DNA of 31,583 nucleotides. It comes from Phoronis australis (Eukaryota > Phoronida > Phoronidae). Location: contig NMRA01000880.1 of the NCBI GenBank assembly GCA_002633005.1, positions 79,180 to 110,762 on the forward strand, in the 5' to 3' direction. This document shows, piece after piece, positions 27,389-31,583 of this stretch (positions within the stretch are counted from its first letter, which is position 1; each line of letters begins with the position of its first letter). Under the pieces are notes generated by a model, which ran no database searches, was not told the DNA's origin, and saw only the letters and a list, made by a program, of their open reading frames with translations. Both the position numbers and the translations under genes were made by a program.

Positions 27389-30315
27389 TTTTTTATTATA
27401 GTGACATGTGATTCAAATGAATTTAAACAATGAATACATTACAAAGACTAGGAACACGCAGCCCTCCACGGGGCTTATAAGTCACTTTAGATACATGATA
27501 CAAAAAAGAAAAGACAAGTGTACGCGCATTGCAAGAGGACCAGAAAGAGAAGGCCGAGATAAAAGTGATCAAAAATATAATTTTTCCTTACTTCAAAAAT
27601 ATTTTTGATGAAAACTGAAGTTTTCCTAATAACATCTTTTTGCATGATTGTGATTAATTTACTTTCACAGCTTTCTGCACGGAAACGTGGATATTTAATC
27701 TCAACTTGATAGTAAAAGGTGCTTCTGGCATCTAAGAATAACGGACACTCAAACAGAAAATGTAGTTCAGTTTCGACCTGACCAGTGTGACAAAGACAGC
27801 AAATTCTGTCATCAAAATCTAGAGAACGAAAACGCCCAACCTCAACCAATAGCTGTAGGGTTCCGGTTCTAATTTGAGCAAGAATTGACCTACTAGACCG
27901 ATTTAAGTCTAAATGCACGTAAGGCTCAACTTCAAAGACATTCTTCATCAAAACATAGGTTCTTAACTTTGGTTTCGAACGGCTTTCAAACAACCACCTA
28001 TTACATGCTAAATCATGCAAAATATTCTTACAGTGAGACAGATTAACTGAACATAAGTCATGAAAACAATCCGAAATCCTTGATTCTTCAAAAATGCTCA
28101 AGACTTCAGACGACCAATTATTAGTACAAGTAGTGTAGTCCCACCAAAATATTCGGTATGTTAGTCTATCATCCTTGAAATTAATAATACGATTCCACAT
28201 TCTCAAAAGCTCAATTTTCCGCCTAACACTGGGGAATTCCCACCCCATGTCACCCATAACAGCATGATTAGGAGCGAATTTGTGAACGCCCAAGAAAAAT
28301 CGCGCTGCTCTATTCTGAATGACATCATAATCCTGTAGACTAGAGCCGCCCCAGACACCTACGCAATAATCTCTAACAGGCACAACACAAGCACTGAATA
28401 ATGTAGTGAACGTTCTGTACCTCATATTTTTATTCCTTTTAAATTTATTAATTAAAGCGCCCAAAGCTCTTCCGGCAGATTCGGATAGAGTTTTAGCAGT
28501 TTCAGAAAACTTCAAATGTTCATTTATAATTATTCCTAAATNGGGAATTCCCACCCCATGTCACCCATAACAGCATGTGAACGCCTAAGAAAAATCGTGC
28601 GGCTCTATTCTGAATGACATCATAATGCTGTAGACTAGAGCCGCCCCAGACACCTATACAATAATCTCTAACAGGCAAACACAAGCATTGAATAATGTAG
28701 TGAACGTTCTGTACCTCATATTTTTATTCTTTTTAAATTTATTAATTAAAGCGCCCAAAGCTCTTACGGCAGATTCGGATAGAGTTTTAGCAGTTTTAGA
28801 AAACTTCAAATGTTCATTTATAATTATTCCTAAATATTTATATTTGGGTACATATTCTAGGTCTAGTCGACCCAACCGAAATGGATATAAACTACGCGAG
28901 ACATGCTTGGATCTGAAGTGAATAACATTAGTTTTTTCCTGATTGACAATTAGACTCCATTTAGAGCACCATTTATCAACTATATTCAATAAACCCTGTA
29001 AATTTTCTTCGCTCTCGGCAAGTACCACTATATCATCAGCATAAAACAAAGATGAAACATTATCAGCACTGATAGGAATTCCTAAATTCGACTGTTTTAA
29101 TTCCTTTGCCAAATCATTTATAAATAGTGCAAAAAGAGTAGGTGATAAAACATCTCCCTGTTTGACCCCACAAGATGTATAAAACCAGTCCGTAAAGGTA
29201 TTATTAATCTTAACACAGGATTGAGTTTTGGCATAAATATTTTTAACTGATTCATAAAATTTTCCAACTATCATAAGATCCAACATTTTAAAAAGTAAAC
29301 TATTTCTATATACCCAGTCAAAAGCTTTTTGCATATCAATAAAAGTTGCAAATGTGGATTGTTTGTTATTCAAGCGATTATGTATAATCGAAGTCAAAAC
29401 AAAGACGTGATCAACACATGCTCTGTCACGACGAAAGCCATTTTGCTCATCAACAAGGAGCCCGTTTTCTTCCGCGTACTCAACCAGTCTATTGTTCAAT
29501 ACACTACTATACAACTTGTATATGTTAGACAACAAGCTGATACCTCAATAACTCAGCGGGACGCGCGGGTCCTTCTCTGACCCCTTTGGGATAGGCATAA
29601 TAACGGATTTAGCCCATAAACTAGGAACCATAGCGTAACTAAAAACCATTTGGAACAAGTCAAAAGGTCAATAGCGTTATCATTTTTACACACTTCATAA
29701 CAAATATGATCAATTCCTACTGCTTTATTGTATTTAGATTTCATCACTACCCGCTTTACTTCATCGCGAGTAATATTTTTATTCAATATACTATTTTCAT
29801 CAAAATCAAGATTATTAAACGACTCAAGATGAGCTTTTTTGAGAAGCATATCAGCATAAAATCCCCGGTCAAACTCATTTACAGTTGGACCATTGTATAA
29901 CGATTCATACTCGTTCTTCCATTTATTAAAAACATATTGGTTATTGGTATTAGGGTTTCCAGTGTCATCGTATACCTCCATGGGTATCGTCTTTCTAAAA
30001 GAGGGGCCCAAGTTCTTCATGTACTTCCAAAATTCTGTTGGGTTACTGAAATTTAAAGATTCTATGAGGTCAGCTGATCTCTCAAAAATTTTCTTTCGAT
30101 CCTCCTGTGGACTTTATCAAATAGAACCTGGGCATTTTGAAATTGGCGTCTCAGTAAAGAGCGTTCTTTTCGAGAGCAGCTGCATTTCAAAAATTTTTTT
30201 CCTTTAAACTTACATCTTTCCAAAGCTCAGACAATTCAGCACACCAATAGGGTTTGCTTGATTTAAATCTCCTTTTCACCTTCTTTGAGTTAGAACAAAA
30301 TAATTTTCTGTCCAT
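27386..30315 (-). mobile_element. Long 5'-truncated non-LTR retrotransposon with reverse transcriptase
   Basis: The - strand carries, in order: a post-endonuclease linker (SSKPYWCAELSELWKDVS near 30210-30270), the RT entry (NITRDEVKRVVMKSKYNKAV, G.D.I), RT core with NGFRRDRACVDHVF, FIDMQKAFD, GVKQGDVLSPTLFALFINDL, catalytic FYADD at 29032-29043, and a C-terminal CCLC..H....C zinc-knuckle-like motif with HFLFECPLF. The coding sequence is broken by frameshifts near 29560-29660 and 28680, and by a duplication around the N at 28542, so it is inactive. The endonuclease is missing. Its 5' edge lies about 50 bp from the TRABD-like exon. The superfamily is uncertain (CR1/L2/Daphne-like). Confidence 0.85.
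28232..28835 (-). repeat. ~300-bp direct duplication of LINE sequence around N
   Basis: Copy 1 at 28232-28541 and copy 2 at 28543-28835 both start GGGAATTCCCACCCCATGTC and end TTATAATTATTCCTAAAT. Copy 2 lacks 15 bases (ATTAGGAGCGAATTT) and one further base that shifts the frame, with a few substitutions. The N at 28542 separates them exactly. Confidence 0.9.
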
Positions 30316-30363
30316 CTAATCAAATAAGTGACTATTGTCCAACAGACAAGAGTAAGAGCAGAC

Positions 30364-30500
30364 CTGGGCTACATCCTCCTGGCTCTCTTTACTGAAGTGA
30401 GCCGTACCCACGAGGTAAACCTTGCACCCATTCTCAGTCTCCAATTTTGTTGTTGTTGCCTCTGGCAGAACAGGGTTAGAGTCTCGCCTCATAAACTGGC
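30364..30500 (-). CDS. TRABD: TRABD-like exon with VGTAHFS motif
   Basis: Forty-five codons between acceptor AATTATTTGCAG and donor CAG|GTCTGC (weak). It ends SKESQEDVAQ, phase 0. Length and motif match the TRABD segment 'LPRTVTQL....VYVVGTAHFSDDS'. Confidence 0.85.
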
Positions 30501-31266
30501 CTGCAAATAATTCACAGCTTAGAATAAAGCTCACCGCGAGTAATTATCATATTACAGTAAACATTCTCCAATTTGGGACAGTCTCTAACATTTGGGACAT
30601 TGAAATTCAGGCCACAGTTGAATTTTCTTGATTCTAAAGATTGAGACATGGGTAATTCTGGCCTTCATTATATTGCTTATGAATATCAAAGACTGTCTCA
30701 AGTATCAAGATTCTATAAATAAAATCGTGGAAAATAACAGCAATCACAACGTTTACATGCATCCCCATAGAGTGTAACATCAAAGTGAATGATCGTGCTG
30801 TTGATCATAATTCTTGAATTTGGGACGCTCATTGACGCCAATTACCAGTGCTATACCATATGTGAAAAGTTTTGAGTCATGCTTGGAAATCCTGAGCTAC
30901 AGCTATGTTTGATAAGCTCCATAGCCATGTGTAAAATATTGAGCCATGGTTGCAAATTCTTAGCTCTTTCTGCTAAATGCAAATAATTGCATCCTGGCAC
31001 TTATTTTTATTATTTTCTTGTAAAAATGAAAGTGACAGGCTCAGCTGGTGAAAACATTGATTATTAAGTAAACACCAACAGCAGTCCCGCATTATGAGAA
31101 CCAGTTTTCTCCACTGAAGAACAGGAATCAAATTGGCTCCCAAATTCCGAGTGACAATTACTAGACATTTCGTATTGTCATAATAACGTCCCTGTACCTG
31201 GATAAAGCACGTTGTCACTGTTGTCCTCAATATCAGACTCCTCACCGCTGAGAGAACGAAACTCAC
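30364..31266 (-). CDS. TRABD: TRABD-like (TraB domain) protein, two exons, partial
   Basis: Exon 31198-31266 joins exon 30364-30500 in phase. The product reads EFRSLSGEESDIEDNSDNVL, YPGQFMRRDSNPVLPEATTT, then KLETENGCKVYLVGTAHFSK and ESQEDVAQ. The VYLVGTAHFS..S..DV motif is the start of the TraB domain as in human TRABD; the acidic stretch before it also fits. TraB-domain proteins are membrane-anchored, protease-like proteins linked to mitochondria or signalling, and TRABD itself is poorly understood. Both ends are missing: 5' exons lie beyond the window or unseen, and the rest of the TraB domain is not found downstream, where the LINE begins. Confidence 0.75.
30501..31197 (-). other. TRABD-like intron
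   Basis: AT-rich with repeated TTTGGGAC and GAGC/CATGTG words but no clear array and no coding signal. Confidence 0.5.
31198..31266 (-). CDS. TRABD: TRABD-like acidic exon
   Basis: It encodes EFRSLSGEESDIEDNSDNVL and YP, between acceptor GATGGTTTCAG and donor CAG|GTACAG. Phase 1 fits the next exon (GG|C to Gly). The identity rests on phase and acidic composition, not on a conserved motif. Confidence 0.55.
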
Positions 31267-31583
31267 CTGAAACCATCGACAATACAAGAATATAACATCG
31301 TGGGCTCTATACGCAGACAAAGACAGAACAAATGTTGATGCAGTTATCATACTGTAGCAACACTTGGGAAACTATTTGAAAATGACACGACTCGCACTGA
31401 CCATCTGCATAAGATTTGACACAACTGCCATATTTTTTTGTTAGCAGGCATGGCAGTACTCAATGAGAGGGACACAGTACAAGGGTTAGCAGAGGATCCA
31501 GAACAGTTTCAGAACCAGGGGGCAACAGAAATCTGACTTGAAACTCGTCACCTCACGGAATATGGTTTACATCTGGCATGGAC
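31267..31583. other. Window end, no gene recognised
   Basis: AT-rich sequence. A possible - strand exon start (MPDVNHIP) ends at a GTGAGG, but its phase does not fit the next exon. Confidence 0.4.

Larger units (their letters stand above)
23948..30363. other. Repeat-filled interval between the FBXO31-like and TRABD-like exons
   Basis: It contains hairpin elements, nested inverted-repeat elements, two LINE segments and N bases at 25289 and 28542. Neither an F-box exon nor TRABD 3' exons could be read on the - strand. The unique stretches at 24000-24360 and 24440-25070 hold no recognisable gene. Confidence 0.6.

Noticed and set aside
31540-31583. Possible TRABD first exon (MPDVNHIP then GTGAGG)
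   Set aside because: Its phase does not match the 31198-31266 exon and there is no conserved motif.

Overview
The window is eukaryotic, AT-rich, gene-sparse DNA. GT-AG introns, non-LTR retrotransposon remains, many inverted-repeat elements and many minisatellites mark it as an animal genome, most likely a marine invertebrate; I cannot name the species. Single N bases at 4663, 25289 and 28542 all lie inside repeats and look like contig joins.

Left third (1-9.3 kb, + strand). After a DNA-element end, a small MITE, a GTAG/GCAG microsatellite and a decayed LINE fragment comes one complete five-exon gene (2422-9279). It encodes a 308-residue protein tyrosine phosphatase of the CX5R 'AGKDRTG' type (Y_phosphatase3-like). 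All four introns are GT-AG and all phases agree. Intron 2 holds a 2.2-kb satellite of 44-bp monomers arranged as a 308-bp seven-monomer higher-order repeat. Intron 4 begins with a 34-bp minisatellite that repeats the exon 4 splice donor.

Middle (12.6-24 kb, - strand). Eight phase-consistent exons encode the C-terminal 374 residues of an FBXO31-like F-box protein, the substrate receptor of an SCF ubiquitin ligase. The F-box exon is not seen. Its introns hold a TA-flanked inverted-repeat element, six minisatellites and a diverged repeat family with a CTCF-like core. The first visible exon is again fused to a minisatellite that copies the exon end plus splice donor.

Right third (24-31.6 kb). 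Nested inverted-repeat elements, two hairpin elements, a LINE 3' end on + and a long LINE on - fill 24-30.3 kb. Two - strand exons of a TRABD-like (TraB family) gene lie at 30.36-31.27 kb. The missing TRABD 3' half and the missing FBXO31 5' half should both fall in the same repeat-filled interval, which carries two N joins, so sequence is probably lost or misjoined there.

No RNA gene was found apart from one tRNA-like pol III promoter relic. The three genes are unrelated housekeeping-type genes. The unusual biology is in the repeats, above all the two independent minisatellites that duplicate 5' splice sites.
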